DNA of 25,175 nucleotides from Mayfieldus sp038040285. Lineage in GTDB: Bacteria > Actinomycetota > Thermoleophilia > Solirubrobacterales > 70-9. Shown piece by piece: positions 6,718 to 14,623 of this stretch. The DNA is taken from the NCBI GenBank assembly GCA_038040285.1, contig JBBPIN010000033.1:1-25175 (forward strand), given 5' to 3'. Under the pieces are notes generated by a model. That model searched no databases and was not told the origin of the DNA. It saw only the letters and a program-made list of their open reading frames with translations. The translations under genes and the position numbers were made by a program. How positions within the stretch are numbered: the stretch's first letter is position 1; every line of letters starts with the position of its first letter.

Positions 6718-7788
6718 ATGAAGAAAAGGCGCTCATGGCTGTGCCCGACCGAGCTCGACCGCATGCGCGTGGTCGAGGCCAGCGACCGCGTGCGCCATGC
6801 GCGCGTCTTCATCTGGCTCACGATCGGGGTGATGCTGGTCGTCGTCTCGCCGTGGAACGGTTGGTGGTCGCTGTTGCTCTTCGCCCCCGCGGGGGTCAAC
6901 CTCGCTGTCCTAGAGCTGCTGCTTCGGCGCAGCGATCACCCCGAGCGTTGGGCGATGGGCACGACGGTCTTCATGATGGGCCTGTTCGCGGCCGCGATCC
7001 CGCTCACCGGCGGGGCGGACAGCCCGGCGATCCCCCTGACCATCATCCCCGCCGCCGTTGCCCCGATGCGCTTCCGGGGCAAGGTCGTGCTCGCGTTCGC
7101 CGCGCTGACGGCGGCCATTCTGATCGCGGTCACGGTGGGCTTCGATCCGAACGGCGCCGCCCATGACCCGAGGCTGATCTTGGCGTCGATCGTGCTTCTG
7201 GTCAGCGTCACGGTGGCGAACTGGGCGCTGGTCGAGGCCGAGATGACACAGCGCGACGCCGCCGTGCTCGACCCGCTCACCGGGCTGCTGAATCGCAAGG
7301 CGCTGGAGGCGAGGACGCTGGAGCTCGAGCAGCAGGCGCGCCTTGCCGGCGGCTCGGTTGCCTTCGTCGCCTGCGATCTCGACAACTTCAAGGACGTCAA
7401 CGACACCCATGGCCACGACCGCGGTGACGCCGTGCTGCGCTCCGTCGCCTACCAGATGCGCAAGGCGCTGCGCTCGTTCGAGCTCATCTACCGACTGGGC
7501 GGCGAGGAGTTCCTGATCCTCCTGCCCGGTGCCCGCCTCGACGAGGGCGTGGCGATCTCCGAGCGGCTACGCCGCACCCTGGAGGAGTCCCAGCCCGGCG
7601 GCCTGGACCTCACCGCCTCGTTCGGGGTCAGCGCCGCGGCCGGTGGCGAAGTCGTCTACGAGCGTCTATTCAAGGCCGCCGACGAGGCCCTGTACGACGC
7701 CAAGGCGGCGGGGCGAAATTGCGTCGTGGCGGCCGGGTCGCCCAAGCCGGCCCCGGTGGCCGCGCCCGCGCTTGCGCCGGCCGGCTGA
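6718..7788 (+). CDS. membrane diguanylate cyclase (GGDEF)
   Basis: 356 residues: a hydrophobic N-terminal region with five or six transmembrane segments (about 30-45, 50-70, 80-97, 103-117, 122-142, 152-172), then a GGDEF domain (about 183-345). The signature is G261-G-E-E-F265, with the metal Asp at 220 (C-D-L-D-N-F-K) and the H-G-H-D turn, so cyclase activity (2 GTP to c-di-GMP) is expected. The inhibitory I-site, normally R-x-x-D nine residues before the signature, reads R252-S-F-E255, so product inhibition may be altered. The short periplasmic parts suggest sensing within the membrane. The last 20 residues are a Pro/Ala-rich tail. It is the synthetic counterpart of the PAS-EAL protein 3.4 kb upstream. 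Confidence 0.9.
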   Translation: MKKRRSWLCPTELDRMRVVEASDRVRHARVFIWLTIGVMLVVVSPWNGWWSLLLFAPAGVNLAVLELLLRRSDHPERWAMGTTVFMMGLFAAAIPLTGGADSPAIPLTIIPAAVAPMRFRGKVVLAFAALTAAILIAVTVGFDPNGAAHDPRLILASIVLLVSVTVANWALVEAEMTQRDAAVLDPLTGLLNRKALEARTLELEQQARLAGGSVAFVACDLDNFKDVNDTHGHDRGDAVLRSVAYQMRKALRSFELIYRLGGEEFLILLPGARLDEGVAISERLRRTLEESQPGGLDLTASFGVSAAAGGEVVYERLFKAADEALYDAKAAGRNCVVAAGSPKPAPVAAPALAPAG

Positions 7789-7809
7789 TCCGGCCCGCGA
7801 TCCCGTCTT

Positions 7810-7830
7810 ACTACCCTTCGAAGGGGTAGT
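7810..7830. terminator. inverted repeat between the GGDEF and Ddn-like genes
   Basis: Arms ACTACCC (7810-7816) and GGGTAGT (7824-7830) around the seven-base centre TTCGAAG. With one G removed the whole would be a perfect 20-bp palindrome. It lies 21 bases after the GGDEF stop and 32 before the next ATG. No T-run follows, so it could be a terminator hairpin or an operator for the downstream gene. Confidence 0.4.
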
Positions 7831-7862
7831 CGCTCGGCGAAACACGGAGACGGGAGACGGCG

Positions 7863-8279
7863 ATGGGCCAAAGCGAAGTGCTTTTCGGGCAGGAGCATGT
7901 GGACCGCTACCGCGCGACCGACGGTGAGGAGGGTCACGACTGGCAGGGGACGCACACCCTCATCCTCACCACCAAGGGGCGCCACTCGGGCGAGCAGCGC
8001 AGCACGCCGCTGATCTACGGCCAGCACGGCGACGATTACCTGGTCGTGGCGTCCAAGGGCGGTTCCGATCAGCCGCCCGCCTGGTACCTGAACCTGCGCG
8101 AGAACCCCGATGTTGAGGTGCAGGTGAAGGGCGACCGTTTCACCGCCCGCGCCCGCACCGCGACGCCGGAGGAGAAGCCGGAGCTCTGGAGCATCATGAC
8201 CGAGGAGTGGCCCCCCTACGACGAGTACCAGCAGAGGACCGACCGCGAGATCCCGGTCGTCGTGCTGGAGCGCCGCTGA
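7863..8279 (+). CDS. Ddn-like F420-dependent oxidoreductase, second copy
   Basis: 138 residues of the same deazaflavin-dependent nitroreductase family as the gene after zwf, but shorter at the N-terminus. Visible are L-T-T-K-G-R-H-S-G-E-Q-R-S-T-P-L (the R-x-S-G-x-x-R segment), V-V-A-S-K-G-G-S-D-Q-P-P-A-W-Y-L-N-L-R-E-N-P-D-V (split here: A-S-K-G-G then P-A-W-Y-L-N-L) and a C-terminal R-E-I-P-V-V-V-L-E-R. It starts M-G-Q-S-E-V-L-F-G-Q-E-H-V. A purine-rich GGAGACGGGAGA stretch 5-16 bases upstream serves as ribosome-binding site. It probably reduces an F420-acceptable quinone or nitro-like substrate, or acts in oxidative-stress defence; the substrate is unknown. Convergent with the GMC gene, which ends one base downstream. 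Confidence 0.88.
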   Translation: MGQSEVLFGQEHVDRYRATDGEEGHDWQGTHTLILTTKGRHSGEQRSTPLIYGQHGDDYLVVASKGGSDQPPAWYLNLRENPDVEVQVKGDRFTARARTATPEEKPELWSIMTEEWPPYDEYQQRTDREIPVVVLERR

Positions 8280-8280
8280 G

Positions 8281-9870
8281 TTAGCTGACCGGCGCGCTGT
8301 CGCGGATCAGATCGGCGGCCTTCTCGCCGATCATGATCGTCGGGGCGTTTGTGTTGCCGCCGGTGATCGTCGGCATCACCGAGGCGTCGGCGACGCGCAG
8401 GCCCTCGACCCCGCGCACCCGCAACTGTGGGTCGACCACGGCCCTGTCGTCGCCGCCCATCCTGCAGGTTCCGACCGGGTGGTAGAGCAGCTCGGTCTCG
8501 CGTCGCAGGAAGGCCTCTATCTCGGAGTCGCTCTCGACCTCCTCGCCAGGCACCAGCTCGCGGCCGCGAGCGCTGTTCAGCGGCTCGGTTCGCCCGATCT
8601 CACGCAGCTTGCGGAACCCCGCGATCAGGGAGGCGACGTCCTCGGGCTCGGCCAAATGGTTGCCGACCAGGTCCGGCTTCGCATCGGGGTCGGCGGAGCG
8701 CAGGCGCAGCCGCCCCCGGCTGCGCGGCGTCAGCAGCGCCGCCGCGAGCGAGAAAGCGTGGTCGTCGATGGTGTCGAACCCATGCTCGTGGTAGTAGACG
8801 GGCCCGAAGAGGAGCTGGATGTCGGCCGCCCGCAGCCCGGGCCGGGTGCGGATGAACCCCATCGCCTCGCCGACGTTCGAGGAGAGCGGGCCGGTGCGGC
8901 GCAGGATGTACTCCAGCAGCGCCTTCGGCTTTTCGGCGTCGGCGAGGCTCTCTGGCTCGGTCGACTCGTAGCAGAGCAGGAAGAACGGGTGGTCCTGGAG
9001 GTTGTCGCCGACTCCGGTGAGGTCGACGAGCGGCTCGACCCCGATCGAGCGCAGGTGCTCGGCCGGCCCGATCCCCGACAGCATCAGAAGCTGGGGGCTG
9101 CCGATCGCGCCGGCCGACAACACCACGTCGCGCTTCGCCTCGGAGGTGTGGATGCGACCGCGGGAGTCGCGCCAACGCACGCCGACCGCCCGCTCGCCTT
9201 CGAGCACCAGGCCCAGCACATGCGCTTTCGGCTTCACGGTCACGTTGGGGCGCTTCATCGCCGGGCGCAGGTAGCCGTCCGCGGTGCTCCAGCGGCGGCC
9301 GTTGCGCTGAAAGACCACCGTCATCCCGACCCCGTCCTGCTCGGGCGAGTTGAGGTCTGGGTTGGCGGGGATTCCGGCGGCCTGCGCAGCCTCCAGGAAC
9401 CTGCGCGTAAGCGGCCGCGGCGAGCGCTGGTCCGCCACGTTGACCGGGCCCCCCGATCCGTGGAACTCTGAGGCGCCGCGCTCGAAGTTCTCGGCCCGCT
9501 TGAAGTAGGGCAGGACCTCCTCGAAGCCCCAGCCGTCACAGCCTGCGTCGCGCCAGCCGTCGAAGTCGACGGGCCGGCCGCGGACGCACATCATCGCGTT
9601 CATCGAGCTGGAGCCGCCGAGGCTGCGGCCTCGCGGCACGTAAAGGAGACGGTCGTCGAGATAGGGCTCGGGGCCGGTGCTGTAGTCCCAGTCGAGCTTC
9701 GTCTTGAACTGCTTCGCGAATGCGGCCGGGATCTTGATGTTGGGCGAGCGGTCCTTGCCTCCCGCCTCGAGCACCAGAACGGAGGCGTCGGGGTCCTCGC
9801 TCAGCCGCCCCGCAACCGCGCAGCCCGCCGAGCCGGCCCCGCCGATCACGTAGTCGAAGCTCTCCTCCAT
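8281..9870 (-). CDS. GMC-family FAD oxidoreductase (choline/alcohol dehydrogenase-like)
   Basis: 529 residues. FAD-binding G-G-A-G-S-A-G lies at 10-16, followed by V-L-V-L-E-A-G. The GMC signature 1 (P-R-G-R-S-L-G-G-S-S-S-M-N) and signature 2 (G-A-I-G-S-P-Q-L-L-M-L-S-G-I-G) are complete. The active-site pair is H464 (Y-H-P-V-G-T-C-R-M-G) and N508 (G-G-N-T-N-A-P-T), spaced 44 residues as in choline oxidase. It oxidises an alcohol with FAD; the substrate is unknown. The open frame extends back to 10116, but the ATG at 9870 is right because it begins the Rossmann strand and has TAGGGT seven bases upstream. Divergent from the secreted acylase gene across a 179-base intergenic region that holds a palindrome. 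Confidence 0.92.
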   Translation of the reverse strand: MEESFDYVIGGAGSAGCAVAGRLSEDPDASVLVLEAGGKDRSPNIKIPAAFAKQFKTKLDWDYSTGPEPYLDDRLLYVPRGRSLGGSSSMNAMMCVRGRPVDFDGWRDAGCDGWGFEEVLPYFKRAENFERGASEFHGSGGPVNVADQRSPRPLTRRFLEAAQAAGIPANPDLNSPEQDGVGMTVVFQRNGRRWSTADGYLRPAMKRPNVTVKPKAHVLGLVLEGERAVGVRWRDSRGRIHTSEAKRDVVLSAGAIGSPQLLMLSGIGPAEHLRSIGVEPLVDLTGVGDNLQDHPFFLLCYESTEPESLADAEKPKALLEYILRRTGPLSSNVGEAMGFIRTRPGLRAADIQLLFGPVYYHEHGFDTIDDHAFSLAAALLTPRSRGRLRLRSADPDAKPDLVGNHLAEPEDVASLIAGFRKLREIGRTEPLNSARGRELVPGEEVESDSEIEAFLRRETELLYHPVGTCRMGGDDRAVVDPQLRVRGVEGLRVADASVMPTITGGNTNAPTIMIGEKAADLIRDSAPVS

Positions 9871-9877
9871 CGCGGCG

Positions 9878-9883
9878 ACCCTA
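9878..9883 (-). promoter_or_regulatory. -10 box of a leaderless GMC oxidoreductase promoter
   Basis: TAGGGT on the minus strand, seven bases before the ATG at 9870, with no Shine-Dalgarno sequence in the gap. Confidence 0.5.
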
Positions 9884-9975
9884 GCGCAGCCGGGACCAAG
9901 CGCCGCATCGGTCGTGCAGTCTGCCGATTCTGTCGGAGGCCTCCACCGACTATTTGGTAAGCGAGCCCGACATCT

Positions 9976-9993
9976 ACTGGCCAGCCGGCCAGT
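9976..9993. promoter_or_regulatory. 18-bp palindromic operator candidate upstream of the acylase gene
   Basis: ACTGGCCAGCCGGCCAGT: perfect 7-bp arms around a 4-bp centre (16 of 18 positions symmetric). A TAGGGT -10 box follows at 10001-10006, so the palindrome covers the spacer/-35 region, a typical repressor position. The same architecture recurs before the P450 gene at 13270-13287. TetR-family operators often look like this, but no regulator gene is in the window. Confidence 0.55.
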
Positions 9994-10049
9994 TGCATGG
10001 TAGGGTCGGCCGCGAAAGCCGCCAGGGACTTGGCAGTCGGAGGAGAGAG

Positions 10050-12545
10050 ATGCGGCGTTTGGTGATCGTGATGGCATGGACGCTTGCGCTGGCCGGCGTG
10101 ATGGCCAGCACCGCACAGGCGCGCCGCAGCCCCCTCGATCACGACTACGCGCAGACGTCGCTCAACATCATTCCCTCCGGTCAGCTGGGAGGGCTGCCCG
10201 TTGCGCCCGACGCCAACCGCCAGGCCCTCATGTACGACGGGCTGACGCCGCTATTCGACCAGGTCACCAACTCCGACCTGACGACCTACTTCAAGACCGA
10301 GCGCTTCGGCCTCGACACGTCCGGACCGGGTACGAACGAGCCCGTCCCGCGACCCGGCGTGACGATCACCCGCGACCAGTTCCACGTCCCGCACGTCAAC
10401 GCGACCACCTATGACGGCGGTGTCTGGGCCGCCGGCTGGATCGTCGCCGAGGATCGCGGGCTGTTGCTGCAGCAGGCCCGCAACAACGCCCGCGTCGCCG
10501 CGATCGACGCGCCCGGGCTCAGAGCGCTCAGCCTCATCGTCGGGCTGCAGAACTTCCAGCCCAGCCAGCAGACCGAGACCGAGATCGCCAAGCAGACCGG
10601 GGCCCTGCTGCGCTACGGGCACCAGGGCCGCGCCGTGCTGCACGACATCGATGTCTTCATCTCCGGGATCAACGCCTACCTGGCCGCCAACAGCCCCTCG
10701 ACGCCGCCGTGGACCCGTAACGACCTCTACGCCCTCAACGCGCTGAAGGGCCAATTCGTCGGCGAGGGCGGCGGCGACGAGGCGCGTCGATCCCAGTTCC
10801 TCGGCGGCCTCGAGCGGCGCCTCGGCGTCAGCCAGGGCCTCAGCATCTTCAACGACCTGCGCCAGTTCAAGAACGAGGGCAGCCCGACCTCGATCGACGG
10901 GCGCTTCGACTACGGGCGCATCCCGGCGCAGGCAAACGGCAGCGTCGTCCTTGACCCGGGCAGCTTCCAGGCGACGCCGTCGGTGGCGGCGCGGAGCCTG
11001 GCCAGACAGGCCGGCCCGCCCCCGAGCGAACCGACGCGGGCCAGCAACACGCTGATGATCACCGCCGATCACTCGGAGACCGGACGCCCGCTGATGGTCG
11101 GCGGCCCGCAGATCGGCTACTTCTACCCCGGCCTCACTTACGAGATCGACATGCACGCGCCGGGTCTCGTTTGGCGCGGCGCCACCTCGCCCCCGCTCCC
11201 GGGCTACATGCTGATCGGACGCGGTCCCGACTTCGCCACCACGCTCACCTCGTCAAGCGGCGACATCATCGACCAGTACGCCGAGACGCTCTGCGAGGGC
11301 AGCGACCAGAAGTATTTGTTCCGCGGTCGTTGCCTGGCGATGGAGCGATTCGACGCCGGCACCCTGGGAGGGAAGGCGGTCAGCTTCCTGACCACGGTCC
11401 ACGGCCCGGTAATCGGCTACGCGACCGTCAACGGGCGCAAGGTCGCGATCTCCCGCAAGCGCTCCAGCTACGGCAAGGACGTCGTCGACCAGCTCTTCTT
11501 CCGCCGCCTCTCGACCGGCCGCGTGCACAGCCCGCGCTCCTTCTTCAAGGCCGCCTCGCTCACCCCCCAGACCTTCAACTCGTTCTACATCGACAGCAAG
11601 CACATAGCCCTGTTCACCTCGGGGAGGCTGCCGCTTCGCGACCGCGACGTCGACCCCGGCCTGCCGACCAAGGGGACCGGCCAGTACGAATGGCGCGGCT
11701 TCCTGCCCGCCCGAAAGCACATCCACGGCGTCGATCCGCGCGACGGCACGATCACCAACTGGAACAACATCTCCGCCCGTGGCTTTGGCGCCGCGGACAA
11801 CCAATGGGGCGGCACCGGCTCGGCTGCCCGAGTTGACCTGCTCGACTACAACCTCGCGCGCCTCGCCCGCAACAGCACGATCGGCCGCAACGGCAAGTGG
11901 TCGCTGGCGACGGTGACCGCGGCGATGAACGCCGCCGCGACCCAGGATGTGCGGGCGATCGACACCGTGCCGCTTCTGGTGCGTCTGCTCGAGGGCGCGC
12001 CCGCCCCGAACGCCCAATCGGCGCAGATGCTGAGCCTGCTCGCCGCCTGGCGCGACCATGGCGGCAGCCGTCTCGACCGTGACCTCGACGGCAAGATCGA
12101 CGATCCCGGCGCGGCGGTCATGGACACCGCCTGGCCGCTGATCGCCGACGCGTTCATGGGGCCGAAGCTCGGCCCGCAACTCGACGAGCTCAACTCGCTG
12201 TTCTCGCGCTTCAGCTTGCCGCCTGGTGGCCAGTACGACGGCTGGTACCAGTACTTCGACCGCGACATCCGCAGCCTGCTCGGGATGCCGGTCGCCCAGC
12301 CATTCAACAACCGCTACTGCGGCAACGGCATCCTGACGGCCTGTCGCAGCGCCGTCTGGCAGGCGATCTCACAGGCGGGAGCGGCGCTGACGACGGCGCA
12401 GGGAACCTCCAACCCGACCCTTTGGCGCTCCGACGCCGTCAGGGAGCGGATCAGCTTCGCACCCGGCCTGCTGACGACGACGATCCGCTACACGAACCGG
12501 CCCAGCGGCATCCAGCAGGTCATCTCCTTCGACCGGCACCGCTAA
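10050..12545 (+). CDS. secreted penicillin-acylase-family Ntn hydrolase
   Basis: 831 residues. The ATG at 10050 has a strong AGGAGAGAG ribosome-binding site and opens a signal peptide (M-R-R-L-V-I-V-M-A-W-T-L-A-L-A-G-V-M-A, cleavage near A-Q-A). The longer frame from 9954 would place the promoter palindrome inside the gene. The beta-subunit nucleophile is S332 in R-A-S332-N-T-L-M-I-T, followed by G-G-P-Q-I-G-Y-F-Y-P where family members have D-P-H; the family's W-N-N motif occurs later (T-N-W-N-N-I-S). The precursor should self-cleave before S332 into alpha and beta chains outside the membrane. Such enzymes deacylate penicillins, N-acyl homoserine lactones or lipopeptides; the substrate is not predictable. 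Probably co-regulated with the P450 through a shared palindrome. Confidence 0.88.
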   Translation: MRRLVIVMAWTLALAGVMASTAQARRSPLDHDYAQTSLNIIPSGQLGGLPVAPDANRQALMYDGLTPLFDQVTNSDLTTYFKTERFGLDTSGPGTNEPVPRPGVTITRDQFHVPHVNATTYDGGVWAAGWIVAEDRGLLLQQARNNARVAAIDAPGLRALSLIVGLQNFQPSQQTETEIAKQTGALLRYGHQGRAVLHDIDVFISGINAYLAANSPSTPPWTRNDLYALNALKGQFVGEGGGDEARRSQFLGGLERRLGVSQGLSIFNDLRQFKNEGSPTSIDGRFDYGRIPAQANGSVVLDPGSFQATPSVAARSLARQAGPPPSEPTRASNTLMITADHSETGRPLMVGGPQIGYFYPGLTYEIDMHAPGLVWRGATSPPLPGYMLIGRGPDFATTLTSSSGDIIDQYAETLCEGSDQKYLFRGRCLAMERFDAGTLGGKAVSFLTTVHGPVIGYATVNGRKVAISRKRSSYGKDVVDQLFFRRLSTGRVHSPRSFFKAASLTPQTFNSFYIDSKHIALFTSGRLPLRDRDVDPGLPTKGTGQYEWRGFLPARKHIHGVDPRDGTITNWNNISARGFGAADNQWGGTGSAARVDLLDYNLARLARNSTIGRNGKWSLATVTAAMNAAATQDVRAIDTVPLLVRLLEGAPAPNAQSAQMLSLLAAWRDHGGSRLDRDLDGKIDDPGAAVMDTAWPLIADAFMGPKLGPQLDELNSLFSRFSLPPGGQYDGWYQYFDRDIRSLLGMPVAQPFNNRYCGNGILTACRSAVWQAISQAGAALTTAQGTSNPTLWRSDAVRERISFAPGLLTTTIRYTNRPSGIQQVISFDRHR

Positions 12546-12556
12546 GGCGCTGCCGG

Positions 12557-13220
12557 TCAGTGGCCGTTGGCCGAGAAGTGCTGGTAGTCCTTGGGCCAGC
12601 TCCAGCGTCCGCCCATCCCCAGCCGATCGCGCTGAACGCGCGCACGGTGGGATCGCCTCGGTGGACCATCCCCCGGGCGTGGCGTGAACGGTCCGCGTAG
12701 GGCGATCCCGCGGGAGGAGACACGAAGCCGGACCCGGTGACGTAGGAGTTCTCGATCGGGTCGATGTCGATCGCTTTGCCGAAGGCGTGCTGGGACCAGA
12801 CCCCAGGCTGCCCATTGATGAATCGGCAGTTGAAGGCCGAGGTGTTGTCGGCGGCCATCGAGCGGTGATCGTCGGCGCCGTAGGCGTCGACGAGCCTCAT
12901 GCGTCAGATCGGGAAGCGATGTCGGTACAGCGAGCGCATCGCCGTCAGGACCGGGCCGGCGACGGCCCTGTGGACGACGAGCCGGCCGGAGTGGGCGTGG
13001 CCGTCAAAGCCCAGTACGTCAGCCGCAGGAGTCGCAGGTCGTCGAGCCCAACTGGGCAACCGGGATGCCAGGAGCTTCCCTTCATGCGGCTGCGGGTCGC
13101 CGGGTCGAGTGGCGCTGAGGTCCCCTGGAACTGTGGCGCCCGCTCGCTGGCGGTCCCTTGGCGAGAAGCGTTGGGCGCCGCGCCGCCAGCCGTGCCGACG
13201 ATCACGGCGAGGGCGAGCAA
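12557..13220 (-). pseudogene. M15 D,D-carboxypeptidase-like gene with three lesions
   Basis: Fragments in two frames join into one exported VanY/M15-type peptidase. The N-part is L-L-A-L-A-V-I-V-G-T-A-G-G-A (signal peptide, TTG at 13220) up to L-R-L-L-R-L-T-Y-W. The middle is F-D-G-H-A-H-S-G-R-L-V-V-H-R. The catalytic part has M-A-A-D-N-T-S-A-F-N-C and the zinc motif S-Q-H-A-F-G-K-A-I-D. The tail is W-S-W-P-K-D-Y-Q-H-F-S with the last His ligand. Lesions: one G missing at 13010-13012 (Y-W-G-F), an in-frame TGA at 12904-12906 where P-I-R-R-M is expected (CGA to TGA), and one G missing at 12612-12614 (G-W-G-W-G-G). The intact enzyme would trim peptidoglycan stem peptides. A start codon upstream of TTG may also be lost. 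Confidence 0.75.
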
Positions 13221-13269
13221 CTGCTTGGGCCGCCATCAGGTTGGCCGAGGGTAACGGCAACGCCCGCTA

Positions 13270-13287
13270 ACTGGCTCGCTAGCCAGT
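13270..13287. promoter_or_regulatory. 18-bp palindromic operator candidate upstream of the P450 gene
   Basis: ACTGGCTCGCTAGCCAGT: perfect 7-bp arms around a 4-bp centre. It matches the acylase-promoter palindrome at 14 of 18 positions and has the same symmetry and the same two mismatched pairs. A TAGGCT -10 box begins on its last base (13287-13292), so a bound protein would block the promoter. Confidence 0.55.
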
Positions 13288-13345
13288 AGGCTGGTCTCGC
13301 GGCCCGGTCGTGGTCGCGATTCGAGCAACCGGAGAGGGAGCAAGG

Positions 13346-14572
13346 ATGGCTACGCGCTCAGAGCAAGAGCTCGACCAGATCGCAGTCGCGGACTCGGAGA
13401 ACTGGGTCGAGGGCCCTCCCCACGAGATCTTCAAGCGGCTGCGCGGCGAGTGCCCCGTCCACTGGAGCGAGATCAACGAATACGACAACGAGGAGGGGTT
13501 CTGGTCGATCACCCGCGCCGACGACGTGCGTGCGGTCAGCCTCGACTGGGAGACGTTCTCATCCGAGCGCGGCGGTGTCACCGGCCTGACCCATCAGATC
13601 CCGCTCGAGCTGGTGCAGGCGATGTTCATCGCCATGGACCCGCCCAAGCACGACCGGCTGAAGCTGCTCTTCCAGCGTGGCTTTACTCCGAAACGGATCG
13701 CCGAGCACGAGGGCGCGATCAGGGCGATCGCCGAACGCGTTCTCGATGGTGTCGCCGACCGCGGCGGCTGCGACCTGGTCACCGAGGTCGCGCAGCCGGT
13801 GGTCTCACGTGTTATCGGGAGCTTCATGGGCATCCCGGAGGCCGACGACGAGGTCTGGGCCAACTTGATGAACACGACCCTGGGGCTGGGCGATCCCGAC
13901 CTCAACCCCGGTGGGATCGAGGCGATTCTCGAGCGAGACATCCCGGAGATCTTCGAGCGCTGCCGGGCGATGATCGAGGAGCGGCAGGAAAACCCCACCG
14001 ACGACCTGACCAGCGTCCTCGTCCACGCCGAGGTCGACGGCGAGCGGCTCGAGGAGCACGAGATCGTTATGGGCTTCTTCCTGCTCGTCGCGGCCGGCAA
14101 CGACAGCACCAAGGCGACCTACACCAGCGGCATGCGGGCGCTCATGGAGCATCCGGACCAGATGCGTCTGTTGGTCGACGATGCCTCGCTGATCCCGGGC
14201 GCGGTCGAGGAGTGCCTGCGCATGTTCCCGGCCTTCGCCCACTTCCGGCGCACCGCCATGGGGGACACCGAGATCGCGGGCCAGCCGATCAAGGACGGAG
14301 ACAAGGTGGTCATGTGGTACGTGTCGAGCAACCGCGACGAGGACCAGTACGAGGATGGCGACCGCTTCGACGTTCGCCGCAACCCCGAGCACCAGGCGTT
14401 CGGCGCCGGCGGCCGTCACTTCTGCCTCGGCACCGCGCTCGCGCGCCTCGAGCTGCGAATCCTCTTCGAGGAGACCTTGAAGCGCTTCCCGAACGTCGAG
14501 CTGGCGGGCAAGCCGGACCCGGCTCTCTCACCGTTCCTCAATCAGCTGAAGACGCTGCCGGTTCGCTGGTAG
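13346..14572 (+). CDS. cytochrome P450
   Basis: 408 residues, the usual size for a soluble bacterial P450. The oxygen-binding I-helix reads A-A-G251-N-D253-S-T255, the K-helix is E289-C-L-R292, and the haem loop is F-G-A-G-G-R-H-F-C360-L-G with Cys360 as thiolate ligand. A proline-rich N-terminus follows M-A-T-R-S-E-Q-E-L. The ATG at 13346 is chosen because GGAGAGGGAG lies six bases upstream; the frame also opens at 13310 without a ribosome-binding site. The sequence has the look of actinobacterial P450s that hydroxylate lipids, steroids or terpenes, but the subfamily cannot be assigned by eye. No ferredoxin or reductase is adjacent. The promoter carries a palindrome shared with the secreted acylase gene, suggesting induction by a common compound. 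Confidence 0.93.
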   Translation: MATRSEQELDQIAVADSENWVEGPPHEIFKRLRGECPVHWSEINEYDNEEGFWSITRADDVRAVSLDWETFSSERGGVTGLTHQIPLELVQAMFIAMDPPKHDRLKLLFQRGFTPKRIAEHEGAIRAIAERVLDGVADRGGCDLVTEVAQPVVSRVIGSFMGIPEADDEVWANLMNTTLGLGDPDLNPGGIEAILERDIPEIFERCRAMIEERQENPTDDLTSVLVHAEVDGERLEEHEIVMGFFLLVAAGNDSTKATYTSGMRALMEHPDQMRLLVDDASLIPGAVEECLRMFPAFAHFRRTAMGDTEIAGQPIKDGDKVVMWYVSSNRDEDQYEDGDRFDVRRNPEHQAFGAGGRHFCLGTALARLELRILFEETLKRFPNVELAGKPDPALSPFLNQLKTLPVRW

Positions 14573-14623
14573 ACGTCTCGCTCTAGCTTCGGGCGGGGTG
14601 AGCAACCGCCGGTACGCCAAGCC

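Noticed and set aside
9871..10116. 82-residue N-terminal extension of the GMC oxidoreductase
   Set aside because: The FAD-binding strand starts at ATG 9870 with a -10 box seven bases upstream, and the extension would cross the acylase promoter.
10251..11156. Minus-strand open frames under the acylase gene (10251-11156, 11253-12179)
   Set aside because: Shadows of a gene with signal peptide, catalytic Ser and correct third-position bias on the plus strand.
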